Origin: HGM04593 sp045636545
GTDB taxonomy: Bacteria > Bacteroidota > Bacteroidia > Bacteroidales > Bacteroidaceae
Length of the DNA: 33,415 nucleotides
Direction: 5' to 3'
Assembly (NCBI GenBank): GCA_045636545.1
Contig: JAZTXR010000060.1
Span: 1-33,415, forward strand
The notes beneath the pieces are model-generated. The model had not been told where the DNA came from. It ran no database searches and saw only the letters and a program-made list of their open reading frames with translations. Positions within the stretch are counted from its first letter, which is position 1. Each line of letters opens with the position of its first letter. Positions 7,215 through 16,448 of the stretch are shown here, one piece after another. Both the position numbers and the translations under genes were made by a program.

Positions 7215-9668
7215 ATGAGAACATTTAAACATTTTCTTGCTGCGCTGCTGTTGCTGTGCAGCACAGTGGCAACTGCTCACGACTTTGAGGTCGATGGTAT
7301 CTGTTACAACATTTTAAATACAACATCTGTGGAGGTAACATATGCCGGCAGCTCTTATGGTGCTGAATACACAGGCAATGTTGTGATTCCTGAGAGTGTA
7401 ACTTATAACAATCGCACCTTTAGCGTAACAAGCATTGGTGGTTCTGCGTTCAGGGGTTGCACCGGCCTTACAAGCATTGAAATACCAAACAGCGTTACAA
7501 GCATTGGTAGTTCTGCGTTCTACAATTGCTCCGGCCTTACAAGCGTTGAAATCCCCAACAGCGTAACAAGCATTGGCGATTATACGTTCTATGGATGCTC
7601 CGGCCTTACAAGCGTTGAAATCCCCAACAGCGTAACAAGCATTGGCAATTATGCGTTCTATGGATGCTCCGGCCTTAAAACTGTTGTAAATTTCTCAAAT
7701 TTGATATTTAGTAAAGGTTCATACAGTAACGGTTATATCGCATGTTATGCTAATAAAGTATTGAATGTGCCTGATTGTTTTATAGATGGTGATTTTGCTT
7801 GGTTTGAGAATGAAGATGGGATGACTTTAGCCGGTTATTTGGGTGATGCAGCAGAATTGGTTCTGCCTACAGAATATAATGGTAATAGCGTAACAAGTAT
7901 TGGAAATGATGCGTTCTCTGGTTGCACCGGCCTTACCAGCATTGTAATCCCTAACAGTGTAACAAGCATTGGTAGTTCTGCATTCTCTGGTTGCACCTGC
8001 CTTACCAGCATTGTAATCCCTAACAGTGTAACAAGCATTGGTAGTTCTGCGTTCTCTGGTTGCACCTGCCTTACCAGCATTGAAATCCCAAACAGCGTTA
8101 CAAGCATTGGTGAGGGGGCGTTCTCTGGTTGCACTGGTCTTACCAGCATTGAAATACCAAACAGCGTTACAAGCATTGGTAGTTCTGCGTTCTATGAGTG
8201 TTCCGGCCTTACCAGTATTGTAATCCCAAACAGCGTTACAAGCATTGAACCTTGGGTGTTCCAAAATTGCACCGGCCTTACAAGTATTGAAATCCCTAAT
8301 AGCGTAACAAGCATTGGTGAGGGGGCGTTCCAAAATTGCACCGGCCTTACCAACGTTGAAATCCCTAACAGCGTAACAAGTCTTGCAGGGTTTGCTAATT
8401 GCACCGGCCTTACAAGTATTGAAATCCCTAATAGCGTAACAAGCATTGGAAAGAGTGCGTTCGGGGGTTGCACCGGCCTTACAAGCATTGAAATCCCGGG
8501 TAGCGTAACAAGCATTGGATGGAGTGCGTTCGAGGATTGCACCGGCCTTACAAGCATTGAAATCCCAAACAGCGTTACAAGCATTGGAATGTCCGCGTTC
8601 TATAATTGCACCGGCCTTACCAGTATTGTAATCCCAAACAGCGTTACAAGCATTGGACATTGGGCGTTCTATAATTGCACCGGCCTTACAAGCGTTGTAA
8701 TCGGCAACAGCGTTACAAGCATTGGTGAGGGGGCGTTCTCTGGTTGTACCGGCCTTACCAGCATTGAAATCCCAAACAGCGTTACAGACATTGGTAATTC
8801 TGCGTTCTCTGATTGCACTTGGCTTGAAAATCTAATAATTGGTAGTGGTGTGGAGATTTTCGGTCCAGATGTTTTTGCAAATTGTATGTTACTTACAAAT
8901 ATAATATCATATATCCCTGCTGAGAATTTGTTCGCAATTACTTCCGATTTTTTGGGCGTCGACAAATCGGCTTGTACTCTTTATGTTCCTGCCGGAGCAA
9001 AAGAGGTATACGCAGCAACAGAGGGCTGGAATAAGTTCGAGAATATTGTAGAAATGTCTTTTGACCTTACCGTTACCTCAGCAGGCTATGCTACACTATA
9101 TTTGAATTATGCTGCCGAAATCCCTGCAGGCGTTGAGGTTTACACAGCCAATGCAGTAGATGGCGAGTATTTGAAGATGCAACCTGTTGAGGGTGTAATC
9201 CCCGCAAATACCGGTGTGATTGTGAAGGCTGCTCCTGGCACATACACATTCAACAATGCCGACGATGCAGTTGCTGCAATTGAGGGTAATCTCTTCAAGG
9301 GTAGCTTGAAGGACAAGACCGTGAAGGTGGCTTCGGGCAAGGCAGCATACGTGCTTTCAATGGTAGACGGCGAGGTAGGCATGTACCGTGCCGAGCTCAC
9401 AAACCACAGCTTCCTCAACAACGCAAACAAGGGATATCTGTTGTTGGATAGCAACAATTTGCGTGTTTATGACGAGGAGTGGGATACCTCTGCCGGCGGC
9501 CAGTTGAGCAACGGTTACCGTTTCGACTTCGGTGGCATCACAGGCATTGAGAATGTGAAAGGTGAAAGCGGAGAGGTAAAAGGTGTTTATGACCTCAGCG
9601 GCCGCGCAATTGAGAACCCAAGCAAGGGCTTGTATATAATCAACGGTAAAAAGGTGATGGTTAAGTAA
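7215..9668 (+). CDS. BspA-like leucine-rich-repeat secreted protein
   Basis: An 817-residue secreted protein with a signal peptide (MRTFKHFLAALLLLCSTVATAHD). It has about 18 copies of a 23-residue LRR_5 repeat of the form SVTSIGxxAFxxCTGLTSIEIPN. Four repeats (about 70-155) are followed by a non-repeat insert of about 70 residues and then fourteen more (about 225-540). One repeat is shortened to 21 residues (SVTSLAGFANCTGLTSIEIPN). A beta-rich segment (about 615-780) and a sorting-like tail ending in GLYIINGKKVMVK follow. BspA-type proteins of oral and gut Bacteroidales bind host proteins, other cells or surfaces, but the ligand here is unknown. The 69-bp DNA repeats are nearly identical, so copy number should vary by recombination. 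The many minus-strand frames across the repeats are artefacts of the repetition. Confidence 0.9.
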   Translation: MRTFKHFLAALLLLCSTVATAHDFEVDGICYNILNTTSVEVTYAGSSYGAEYTGNVVIPESVTYNNRTFSVTSIGGSAFRGCTGLTSIEIPNSVTSIGSSAFYNCSGLTSVEIPNSVTSIGDYTFYGCSGLTSVEIPNSVTSIGNYAFYGCSGLKTVVNFSNLIFSKGSYSNGYIACYANKVLNVPDCFIDGDFAWFENEDGMTLAGYLGDAAELVLPTEYNGNSVTSIGNDAFSGCTGLTSIVIPNSVTSIGSSAFSGCTCLTSIVIPNSVTSIGSSAFSGCTCLTSIEIPNSVTSIGEGAFSGCTGLTSIEIPNSVTSIGSSAFYECSGLTSIVIPNSVTSIEPWVFQNCTGLTSIEIPNSVTSIGEGAFQNCTGLTNVEIPNSVTSLAGFANCTGLTSIEIPNSVTSIGKSAFGGCTGLTSIEIPGSVTSIGWSAFEDCTGLTSIEIPNSVTSIGMSAFYNCTGLTSIVIPNSVTSIGHWAFYNCTGLTSVVIGNSVTSIGEGAFSGCTGLTSIEIPNSVTDIGNSAFSDCTWLENLIIGSGVEIFGPDVFANCMLLTNIISYIPAENLFAITSDFLGVDKSACTLYVPAGAKEVYAATEGWNKFENIVEMSFDLTVTSAGYATLYLNYAAEIPAGVEVYTANAVDGEYLKMQPVEGVIPANTGVIVKAAPGTYTFNNADDAVAAIEGNLFKGSLKDKTVKVASGKAAYVLSMVDGEVGMYRAELTNHSFLNNANKGYLLLDSNNLRVYDEEWDTSAGGQLSNGYRFDFGGITGIENVKGESGEVKGVYDLSGRAIENPSKGLYIINGKKVMVK

Positions 9669-9724
9669 CAGAGTTCTTTTCTATGATATTGTTCCCTGCG
9701 CAAACAGCGTGGGGAATAATTTGG

Positions 9725-9775
9725 GGTAATAATATAGCGGTTGACCCGGCGCATTGGGTCAACTGCTATATTATT
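9725..9775 (+). repeat. Short palindromic copy of the intergenic repeat (copy C)
   Basis: The element end sequence at 9725-9747 is followed, after an 8-nt loop (9748-9755), by its reverse complement (9756-9775). The 20-nt arms differ at one position. It looks like two ends of the same family joined directly, and as RNA it would fold into a strong hairpin that could also end the LRR transcript. Confidence 0.75.
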
Positions 9776-9796
9776 GCTTTGTTTTGTAAAGAAACC

Positions 9797-9932
9797 CTCT
9801 CCTGGGGAGAGCTATTTTATAATAAACATTCCGCATTCTATTTGCGGTTGGTTATTCAACAGCACCCAAGCTCCTCCACTCTTTGAGGGGAGGTGGTCGT
9901 AGACCGGAGGGGAGAGCCTCAAATACCACAGA
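9797..9932. repeat. GC-rich inverted stretches between convergent genes
   Basis: The gap between the convergent LRR and GH20 genes holds CTCTCC/GGAGAG (9797-9802 with 9806-9811) and a CTCC...GGGGAG...GGAGGGGAG cluster (about 9870-9918). Similar CTCCCC-type stretches occur inside copy B, which suggests a dispersed intergenic repeat. No gene is visible. Confidence 0.4.
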
Positions 9933-9938
9933 ATAAAA

Positions 9939-9965
9939 AAACAAGCGCCCAATGGACGCTTGTTT
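9939..9965 (-). terminator. Rho-independent terminator of the GH20 gene
   Basis: Read on the minus strand, ACAAGCG (9963-9957) pairs with CGCTTGT (9947-9941) across a 9-nt loop and is followed by a run of seven T residues. It lies about 30 nt past the GH20 stop codon. Confidence 0.85.
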
Positions 9966-9994
9966 GGTAACAGTATTTACACTATACTCCTACA

Positions 9995-12328
9995 TCAATT
10001 AATCTCCAGTTCATCCACAAAGATGAAAGCTGGATAACCCACTGCGGGGTGCCATGCGGGCATGTCGCGGTCGGACAATGCCTTTATCTTCACGTAGCGT
10101 GTTTTTACAGGCTCGAACTCTGCCTTGTGCTCATATATTCTGTTCTCGTCCTCGGCGGTGAGGTCGGGGTACTCCTCGTCAAATACAACAGCATACTCCT
10201 CGCCATCGGTTGATACCGATACCGTGAGTCCCAAAAGGTCGAATACCCAGTCGCCTTTGTCTACGCTGGTGTTGAACGATACGCGCGAAATCTCCTCCTC
10301 CTTTTTAAGGTCAATGACAGCTTCAAGGTCGGTGAGGCAAAATCCCAACCAACGGCCGGTGCGGTAGTTGGGGGTGCCTTTAAGTCCGTCGACAAGTGTC
10401 ATGCCGCCCTTGAAGGTGTATTTCTCGTGGATGGGCTGCAGCATTGTGATTGGCTTTGCTGTCGCCTTGTTGAAGAAGAACTCCTCGGTGAGTGTCCTTG
10501 ATGAGCCGCGCTCACCAATGGCCTTTGCCTTGAATGTGCAGGCTTCTGCTATATCCAGCGGTGCTGTGTAGCGGGGCGATGCTGTTGTGGGCTCGCTGCC
10601 GTCGAGCGTGTAGTAGATGGGGCTGTTGTCCATGACCTTGAGCTCTACGGTGATTACGCCGCGCTCTGTGTCCGTGCCGAACTCGGGCTCAATGTCAAGG
10701 ATGTGCTTTGCATAGTTGTAGCCCTGTACCTCATACAGCTTGAGCAGCGGCATCAGGCGCTGTTTGAAGTTGTTGAAATCCTTGTTCTCGGGCTTGCACC
10801 ACTGTACCTCGCAGAGTGCTGCCATACGTGGCAGCTCCATATACTCAACGTGGCTGAATGTGGGTACATACTCGCTCCACAGATTCGCCTGCACGCCAAT
10901 GATGTGCTTCTGCTCCTCGGGTGTCAATGACCCGTGCATCGGCTCAAAGCTGTAGACCTTCTCTACTGGTACGTAACCGCCGATAGCCAAAGGCTCATCG
11001 TCGGTGTATGTCGTCTGGTAGTAGTCAAAATACATGAAGCTTGTCGGTGACATAATACAGTCGTGTCCTTGCTTTGCAGCCTCGATACCACCCTCAATTC
11101 CGCGCCATGAGTGAACCGTTGCGTTTGGTGCAAGACCACCCTCAAGGATTTCGTCCCAGCCGATAATCTGTCGGCCTTTGCCGTTGAGGTGCTTTTCGGC
11201 GTGGTTGATGACAAAGCTCTGCAGGTACATCTCGGCGCTGTGCTTATCGTCGCCCTTTATGCCCAAGGCCTTGATGCGTGCCTGGCATTTGGGGCACTGC
11301 TCCCACTGTGTCTTGGGGCACTCGTCGCCGCCGACGTGGATATATTCCGACGGGAACACCTCCACAACCTCGTCGAGCACATCCTCAATGAACTTGAGTG
11401 TGGCATCGTTGCCGGCGCAGAGAACGTTGTCCGACACGCCCCACATTTTCCACACTTCGTATGGCCCGCCGGTGCAGCCATACTCGGGGTAGGCGGCAAG
11501 GGCTGCCTGCATGTGGCCGGGGAGGTCAATCTCGGGGATTACTGTGATGTGGCGCTCTGCCGCGTATGCTACAATCTCGCGGCAATCCTCCTGTGTGTAG
11601 AAGAAGGGACCGTAGTGCTGTCCGTCATACTCACCGCTGTTGCGGCCGATGACTGTCTCGTCGCGCTGTGCGGCAATGGTAGTGAGCTTGGGATATTTCT
11701 TTACCTCGAAACGCCAACCTTGGTCATCGGTAAGGTGCCAGTGGAAACGGTTCATGTTGTGCATCGCAAGCATGTCGATGAAGCGCTTGATGGAGTCCTT
11801 TGTGAAGTAGTGGCGCGATACGTCGAGGTGTGCGCCGCGGTAAGAGAAACGCGGGTAGTCGGTGATTGTCACTGCGGGCAACTCTACTTTTTTGCATGCT
11901 GTTGCAGGCAGTGACTTGCGAAGTGTCTGTATGCCGTAGAACACTCCTGCCGGCGATGGCGCTGCAATCTCTATACCGTCATTGGCTACGGTAAGTCTGT
12001 AGCCCTCGTCATTGCCGGTTACATTGCCTGTTGCAAGGCTGATGGTGTTATTGCCTTGGGTCGCCTCGCCCTCTGCAATCTGCAGCTCAAGGCCTGTGCT
12101 CTCCTTTATGTACACAGCAAGCAGCTCGGCATTGCGTTTCAAGGATTCGTTGCCGCCGTATGCGATTACGGTGTTGCCGTCCAGCTCAAAGCCGGCATCT
12201 TTCTCCATTATAATCTCTTGTGGCAAAGGGATGACATTGTAGTCGCTCACCTGTGCCGTTGTGCTCTTTCTGTCGCATGCTGTGAGGCAGCAACAGGCGA
12301 TAAACAGTGATAAGACAGTCTTTTTCAT
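9995..12328 (-). CDS. GH20 beta-N-acetylhexosaminidase lipoprotein
   Basis: This 777-residue lipoprotein (lipobox LTAC, C18) removes terminal beta-linked GlcNAc or GalNAc from glycans by substrate-assisted catalysis. A GH20b-type N-domain (about 30-150) precedes the catalytic barrel, which begins near YPRFSYRGAHLDVSRHYF. The hallmark pair is D335-E336 in HVGGDECPK. A small chitobiase-type C-terminal domain (YYTLDGSEPTTASPRY, about 575-620) and a discoidin-like F5/8 C domain (about 645-775) follow. The architecture is typical of Bacteroidales exo-hexosaminidases that act on host mucin, N-glycan or chitin fragments at the cell surface or in the periplasm. It stands alone, divergent from glyA with a 115-nt gap, and has its own terminator. 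Confidence 0.93.
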   Translation of the reverse strand: MKKTVLSLFIACCCLTACDRKSTTAQVSDYNVIPLPQEIIMEKDAGFELDGNTVIAYGGNESLKRNAELLAVYIKESTGLELQIAEGEATQGNNTISLATGNVTGNDEGYRLTVANDGIEIAAPSPAGVFYGIQTLRKSLPATACKKVELPAVTITDYPRFSYRGAHLDVSRHYFTKDSIKRFIDMLAMHNMNRFHWHLTDDQGWRFEVKKYPKLTTIAAQRDETVIGRNSGEYDGQHYGPFFYTQEDCREIVAYAAERHITVIPEIDLPGHMQAALAAYPEYGCTGGPYEVWKMWGVSDNVLCAGNDATLKFIEDVLDEVVEVFPSEYIHVGGDECPKTQWEQCPKCQARIKALGIKGDDKHSAEMYLQSFVINHAEKHLNGKGRQIIGWDEILEGGLAPNATVHSWRGIEGGIEAAKQGHDCIMSPTSFMYFDYYQTTYTDDEPLAIGGYVPVEKVYSFEPMHGSLTPEEQKHIIGVQANLWSEYVPTFSHVEYMELPRMAALCEVQWCKPENKDFNNFKQRLMPLLKLYEVQGYNYAKHILDIEPEFGTDTERGVITVELKVMDNSPIYYTLDGSEPTTASPRYTAPLDIAEACTFKAKAIGERGSSRTLTEEFFFNKATAKPITMLQPIHEKYTFKGGMTLVDGLKGTPNYRTGRWLGFCLTDLEAVIDLKKEEEISRVSFNTSVDKGDWVFDLLGLTVSVSTDGEEYAVVFDEEYPDLTAEDENRIYEHKAEFEPVKTRYVKIKALSDRDMPAWHPAVGYPAFIFVDELEIN

Positions 12329-12408
12329 ATATATGGTTTTGTTTATGTTTGTTTTACAAACTTATACATTTTTGTGGGAAATTTAAAGCAGATTCTTTGT
12401 AAATTCCG

Positions 12409-12416
12409 TATCTTCG
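12409..12416 (+). promoter_or_regulatory. Probable -7 element of the glyA promoter
   Basis: TATCTTCG differs by one base from TAnnTTTG and lies 28 nt before the glyA ATG. No clear TTTG is present at -33. Confidence 0.45.
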
Positions 12417-12443
12417 CGGAAAATAATTGAAAACGATATTGCT

Positions 12444-13724
12444 ATGAAACGTGACAGACACATTTTTCAGCTTATAGAAACAGAGTACCGCCGTCAGTTA
12501 AAGGGTATTGAACTTATAGCATCGGAGAACTTCGTGAGCAACGAGGTGATGCAGGCGATGGGCTCGGTGCTTACCAACAAATATGCCGAGGGTTATCCCG
12601 GCAAACGCTACTATGGCGGTTGCGAGGTTGTGGACATTGTTGAGGAGATTGCGCGTGAGCGCCTCAAGGAACTCTACGATGCCGAGTGGGTGAACGTGCA
12701 GCCACACAGTGGCGCTCAGGCCAATGCGGCAGTGTTCCTTGCCGTGCTCAACCCCGGCGACAAGTTCATGGGCTTGAACCTTGCCCATGGCGGACATCTT
12801 TCACACGGTTCGGCAGTGAACACATCGGGTCTCATCTATACCCCGGTAGAGTATAACCTGAACCCCGAGACCGGTCGTGTCGATTATGACAAGATGGAGG
12901 AGACTGCCCTGCGCGAGAAACCAAAGATGATTATCGGTGGCGGCTCGGCCTATTCGCGCGAGTGGGACTACAAGCGCATGCGTGAGATTGCCGACAAGGT
13001 GGGCGCAATACTCATGGTGGATATGGCACACCCCGCCGGTCTCATTGCTGCAGGCCTGCTCGACAATCCCGTTAAGTACGCCCACATAGTAACCTCAACA
13101 ACCCACAAGACACTGCGCGGTCCACGTGGCGGTGTGATAATCCTTGGCAAGGACTTCCCCAATCCTTGGGGCAAGACGACACCAAAGGGCGAGGTCAAGA
13201 TGATGTCACAACTGCTCGATTCGGCTGTGTTCCCCGGCATTCAGGGCGGTCCGTTGGAGCACGTCATCGCCGCCAAGGCAGTAGCGTTCGGCGAGGCTCT
13301 GCAGCCCGAGTTCAAGGAGTATCAGGCACAGGTGAAGCTCAATGCAGCAGTGCTTGCGCAGGAGCTTATGGAACGTGGTTTCGGCATTGTATCGGGCGGA
13401 ACAGACAACCACTCTATGCTTGTCGACCTGCGCGGAAAATATCCCGACCTCACCGGTAAGGTTGCCGAGAAGGCGCTTGTCGCGGCGGATATCACAGCCA
13501 ACAAGAACATGGTGCCGTTCGATACCCGCAGTGCATTCCAGACATCAGGTATCCGTCTTGGAACACCGGCTATCACCACACGTGGCGTAAAGGAGAACAT
13601 GATGCCTTTCATTGCCGAGATGATTGAGACCGTGCTTGGCGCACCCGAGGACGAGAAAGTCATTGCCGCAGTGCGCGCAAAAGTGAATGAGACAATGGAG
13701 GAGTTCCCATTGTTCGCATATTGA
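12444..13724 (+). CDS. glyA: Serine hydroxymethyltransferase
   Basis: A cytosolic PLP enzyme of 426 residues that interconverts serine and glycine while charging tetrahydrofolate with a one-carbon unit. Family motifs are plain: ELIASENFVS near the N-terminus, a YPGKRYYGG substrate loop, and the PLP-binding lysine K222 in STTHKTLRGPRGG. Length and start (MKRDRHIFQLIE) agree with the family. It is full length, core-like in base use, and the last core gene before the AT-rich segment that begins just after its terminator. Confidence 0.97.
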   Translation: MKRDRHIFQLIETEYRRQLKGIELIASENFVSNEVMQAMGSVLTNKYAEGYPGKRYYGGCEVVDIVEEIARERLKELYDAEWVNVQPHSGAQANAAVFLAVLNPGDKFMGLNLAHGGHLSHGSAVNTSGLIYTPVEYNLNPETGRVDYDKMEETALREKPKMIIGGGSAYSREWDYKRMREIADKVGAILMVDMAHPAGLIAAGLLDNPVKYAHIVTSTTHKTLRGPRGGVIILGKDFPNPWGKTTPKGEVKMMSQLLDSAVFPGIQGGPLEHVIAAKAVAFGEALQPEFKEYQAQVKLNAAVLAQELMERGFGIVSGGTDNHSMLVDLRGKYPDLTGKVAEKALVAADITANKNMVPFDTRSAFQTSGIRLGTPAITTRGVKENMMPFIAEMIETVLGAPEDEKVIAAVRAKVNETMEEFPLFAY

Positions 13725-13782
13725 TTCACCCCACTCCTTTTTGAGAACGAAAAGGAGAATAAAGGTTATTGGTTTTAGAAAA

Positions 13783-13816
13783 AATAGTTGGCTTATCAAT
13801 GGATAAACCAACTATT
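13783..13816. terminator. Bidirectional terminator between glyA and rdrB
   Basis: AATAGTTGG (13783-13791) pairs with CCAACTATT (13808-13816), extended by TTATC/GATAA after one mismatch. On the minus strand a run of six T residues follows, so it probably ends the RADAR transcript as well as glyA. The 150 nt from here to the rdrB stop hold no recognisable gene. Confidence 0.7.
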
Positions 13817-13969
13817 TATGTATGGTACCTATATTAAAAACCAACCCGATAGCTTGGCGGATTCTATGGTTATAGTCTCGAGATGGGGCTCTATAAAAAG
13901 ATTAGAACTTTTTCTGTTGCCTCCTTTTTCAGTGACCTCCTTATTTCGGATGGATTCAGACAATCTTTT

Positions 13970-16423
13970 TTATGTGAACTTATATATCTGCGCATTCTTG
14001 TCAAGTTTTTCAATTATTGACAGGGCACGGTTTCTACTTGTTTTATGTGTATTTACAAGATTGCAGTATATGTTGGCGTACTCATTGTATATATTGGTGG
14101 CGAAAATTCCTGCATCGTCAGTTCCAACAACAATTGGTGGAATGGGTTTGCCTTCATCTTCCCATCTTATCCAGTTCCAAAGATGGTATGTGTCATATGT
14201 GTGATGGTGACCAATTCTTACATTGCTGGTTGGAAGTGTTTCTATAATAATCTCTTTGTCATGTAGATGTTTCAAAACCAACAGTTGCAATTCTTCCAAT
14301 TCTGCGACGTTGAAGATTTCACTTGTATTGACTTTTGTGATTTCTTCATACCTTTTCCGGAATTTAGGGCAATGATATAATATGAGCAGTTTGAATATCT
14401 CATCATCTTCGTTTATTTTGCCGGCGCAGTCGCACGTGTTGTTTGTTTTCAATTGAAAAGAGCGTTTGATGGCACGCCACTCCTCGTCATCGAATTGTGA
14501 CAGGTTTTGTGCATTTTCTTTTGTTCTGGAGAATATGTGCAGTGGGCACAAACGGCGTAGCTTCCATGTTTGAATGATTATTTCCATGGAAGCGGAGTGT
14601 GAATATATATTGTAGAACAGCTCGTGGATTCTTATAATGAGTTCGTGGATTTTATGTTTTAATGTTCTGCTTTTATTTTCAATAATCAGGTTGTAGGCAA
14701 AAATTAGATCATCAAGATACTCTCCTTGGTGCATGAATATTTCTTCGCCTACGTTGTTGAGCCATTGTTGAGGAGAGATGCCCGATGCTGTTGCGTGTCC
14801 AATGCGGTCGCCGTAGCTCATTTCCATAAATTCTACAGCTTCATATATTCTTCTTAATCCACCGATGAGATGAAAGAAGTCTTCACCTGCATGGTAGGTG
14901 AAGTGTCTGAAGCCTTTTCTTTTAAGATAGCGGAATGATGGTGCAAAGACTTCGGGTGGCGCATCGAACTCACTGGCTGCAGCATCTATCCCGACAATAT
15001 CTTTTGCTGCATGTAAACAGTTTTCTTTCATCAAACCGAGTGTATATGCTTTTTCCCATACTTCCTTACGCAGTTTTTCATGTCTTATCAATGTCTGTTT
15101 TTTCTCCTTTTTCTTTATGAAATGTGCAATGAGTTTTAGTTCAGGTTTTTGTTCTGTTTTTTTGTTTGATAACAATTTGGTTTCTTGCCAACAATTTTCC
15201 CATCCTTTTGTTATTTGGGATATGAGCGATTCATTTCCGGCACTGGATGCTTGGGGAGAAAAGCGCCCTTCAACGAATGCTATATTTTCGGCCCTATTGC
15301 CACATAATTGCAAGAAACGAGTCTTGTATTCATTTGTTTCACTGTTATCTCTTATTCCATTCTGGGTGTATTTCTGAAATTCTTCAAAACCGCAGTCATG
15401 CTTTTGTTGCACTAATATTTTATTAAAGTGTCCCATAATGAGCATGTATAGATGAAAGGCTGCTGCAACGCTCTCTTTGGGCTTTTGGGTTAGATAGCAG
15501 AGTATCAGTACATACATCAGTCCCTCCACATATAATGGAGTTCTACATTGTTCTTCTGTTACTAGTGAAAGGAATGGATTCGCTATTCCGTCGTATATAT
15601 TTGTGTTGTAACTTATTAAAGAGTAAATGAGCTCCTTTGTGTCCTTTGCTTGAAACGGGTGATAGGGCTTATTATCCATTGAGGAGATACTGTCGGCATC
15701 AAACAAAACCCAAAAGAGATATTCTCTTATTCGTCTTGCTGTCAGAAGTAAATCCTCGAGGGATGTATCTTCCATTAGGTTGAAGTCTTGTTCAATCTGT
15801 TCTATGGCAAGGGGACTGTTCTCTATGCTCTCTTTGTGCAGTTTTATGGCCTTTTGTGGATATAGCATTAGGTCTTGCCACATAATGTCTGTTTCGGTTG
15901 AACCGTTCAGGTGGATGTGTAAATCATGGAATCCATTGAGTTTTTTTAGCAGGTATTTTATCTCTGGAATATAAGGATGTGGCAATGCTGTATACATGAC
16001 ATTGGGAAGAATATGCTTTTGTGTATATTCCTTCAATTCCTTTCTATTCGATTTTAGGTATATCGGACGTTCATTAAACAGTAGTGCCATTTGCAAAAGC
16101 AGTGGCGGAATTTGGGTTATAAGTTCTTGCCAGGAACTTTGCATTGCCTGTTTCACATAGATACGTTCATTTATCATTTCCAAGTGTCCATTGGCTATAC
16201 TATACAGTCCTTTTGTGAGCAATTGAGGCATTGTGTCTATTCCTTTTAAGAAGTGTTTTTGGCTCAACCTATAGTAGTGGTCTGGTACGTTTTTGTCTTC
16301 AGCGCGCAAGAGTAGCAGTAACCGTCTTTTTACGTTATCGTAGGATGGCACTTTGCCACTCAAATATTCGCGAAGCGATACTTTATCGGCAAGTATGTTC
16401 CGAATGATAGAACTTGTTATCAT
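13970..16423 (-). CDS. rdrB: RADAR adenosine deaminase RdrB
   Basis: An 817-residue adenosine-deaminase-superfamily protein with all expected metal and catalytic motifs: H169/H171 in DLHIHLNGS, H511 and E514 in YHAGED, H543 in RIGHA, the TLPTSN motif, and D769-D770 in GTDDAG. About 340 residues separate HxH from HAGE, far more than in housekeeping adenosine deaminase (about 350 residues in total). This enlarged form, directly after a P-loop ATPase gene, matches RdrB of RADAR. Published work reports that RADAR deaminates adenosine in RNA and/or ATP and dATP to inosine forms during phage infection, with RdrA and RdrB forming very large assemblies. The start is 25 nt after the rdrA stop, so the two are surely co-transcribed. 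A nucleotide-salvage role is unlikely given the size and partner. Confidence 0.88.
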   Translation of the reverse strand: MITSSIIRNILADKVSLREYLSGKVPSYDNVKRRLLLLLRAEDKNVPDHYYRLSQKHFLKGIDTMPQLLTKGLYSIANGHLEMINERIYVKQAMQSSWQELITQIPPLLLQMALLFNERPIYLKSNRKELKEYTQKHILPNVMYTALPHPYIPEIKYLLKKLNGFHDLHIHLNGSTETDIMWQDLMLYPQKAIKLHKESIENSPLAIEQIEQDFNLMEDTSLEDLLLTARRIREYLFWVLFDADSISSMDNKPYHPFQAKDTKELIYSLISYNTNIYDGIANPFLSLVTEEQCRTPLYVEGLMYVLILCYLTQKPKESVAAAFHLYMLIMGHFNKILVQQKHDCGFEEFQKYTQNGIRDNSETNEYKTRFLQLCGNRAENIAFVEGRFSPQASSAGNESLISQITKGWENCWQETKLLSNKKTEQKPELKLIAHFIKKKEKKQTLIRHEKLRKEVWEKAYTLGLMKENCLHAAKDIVGIDAAASEFDAPPEVFAPSFRYLKRKGFRHFTYHAGEDFFHLIGGLRRIYEAVEFMEMSYGDRIGHATASGISPQQWLNNVGEEIFMHQGEYLDDLIFAYNLIIENKSRTLKHKIHELIIRIHELFYNIYSHSASMEIIIQTWKLRRLCPLHIFSRTKENAQNLSQFDDEEWRAIKRSFQLKTNNTCDCAGKINEDDEIFKLLILYHCPKFRKRYEEITKVNTSEIFNVAELEELQLLVLKHLHDKEIIIETLPTSNVRIGHHHTYDTYHLWNWIRWEDEGKPIPPIVVGTDDAGIFATNIYNEYANIYCNLVNTHKTSRNRALSIIEKLDKNAQIYKFT

Positions 16424-16448
16424 TGTTCGAAGATGTTAATAGGAAATA

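Noticed and set aside
7827..8660. Repetitive minus-strand protein opposite the LRR array
   Set aside because: It is the antisense reading of the 69-bp repeats; its repetition comes from the LRR gene.
7887..8840. CRISPR-like regular repetition
   Set aside because: The unit is a 69-bp coding repeat in a continuous frame, without separate unique spacers.
11111..11914. 267-residue plus-strand open frame
   Set aside because: It is antisense to the GH20 catalytic domain, which has intact catalytic residues; the frame is a codon-bias shadow.
13970..16423. Housekeeping adenosine or AMP deaminase
   Set aside because: The protein is more than twice the usual adenosine deaminase length, with a large insertion between motifs, and is paired with a P-loop ATPase gene, which fits RdrB instead.
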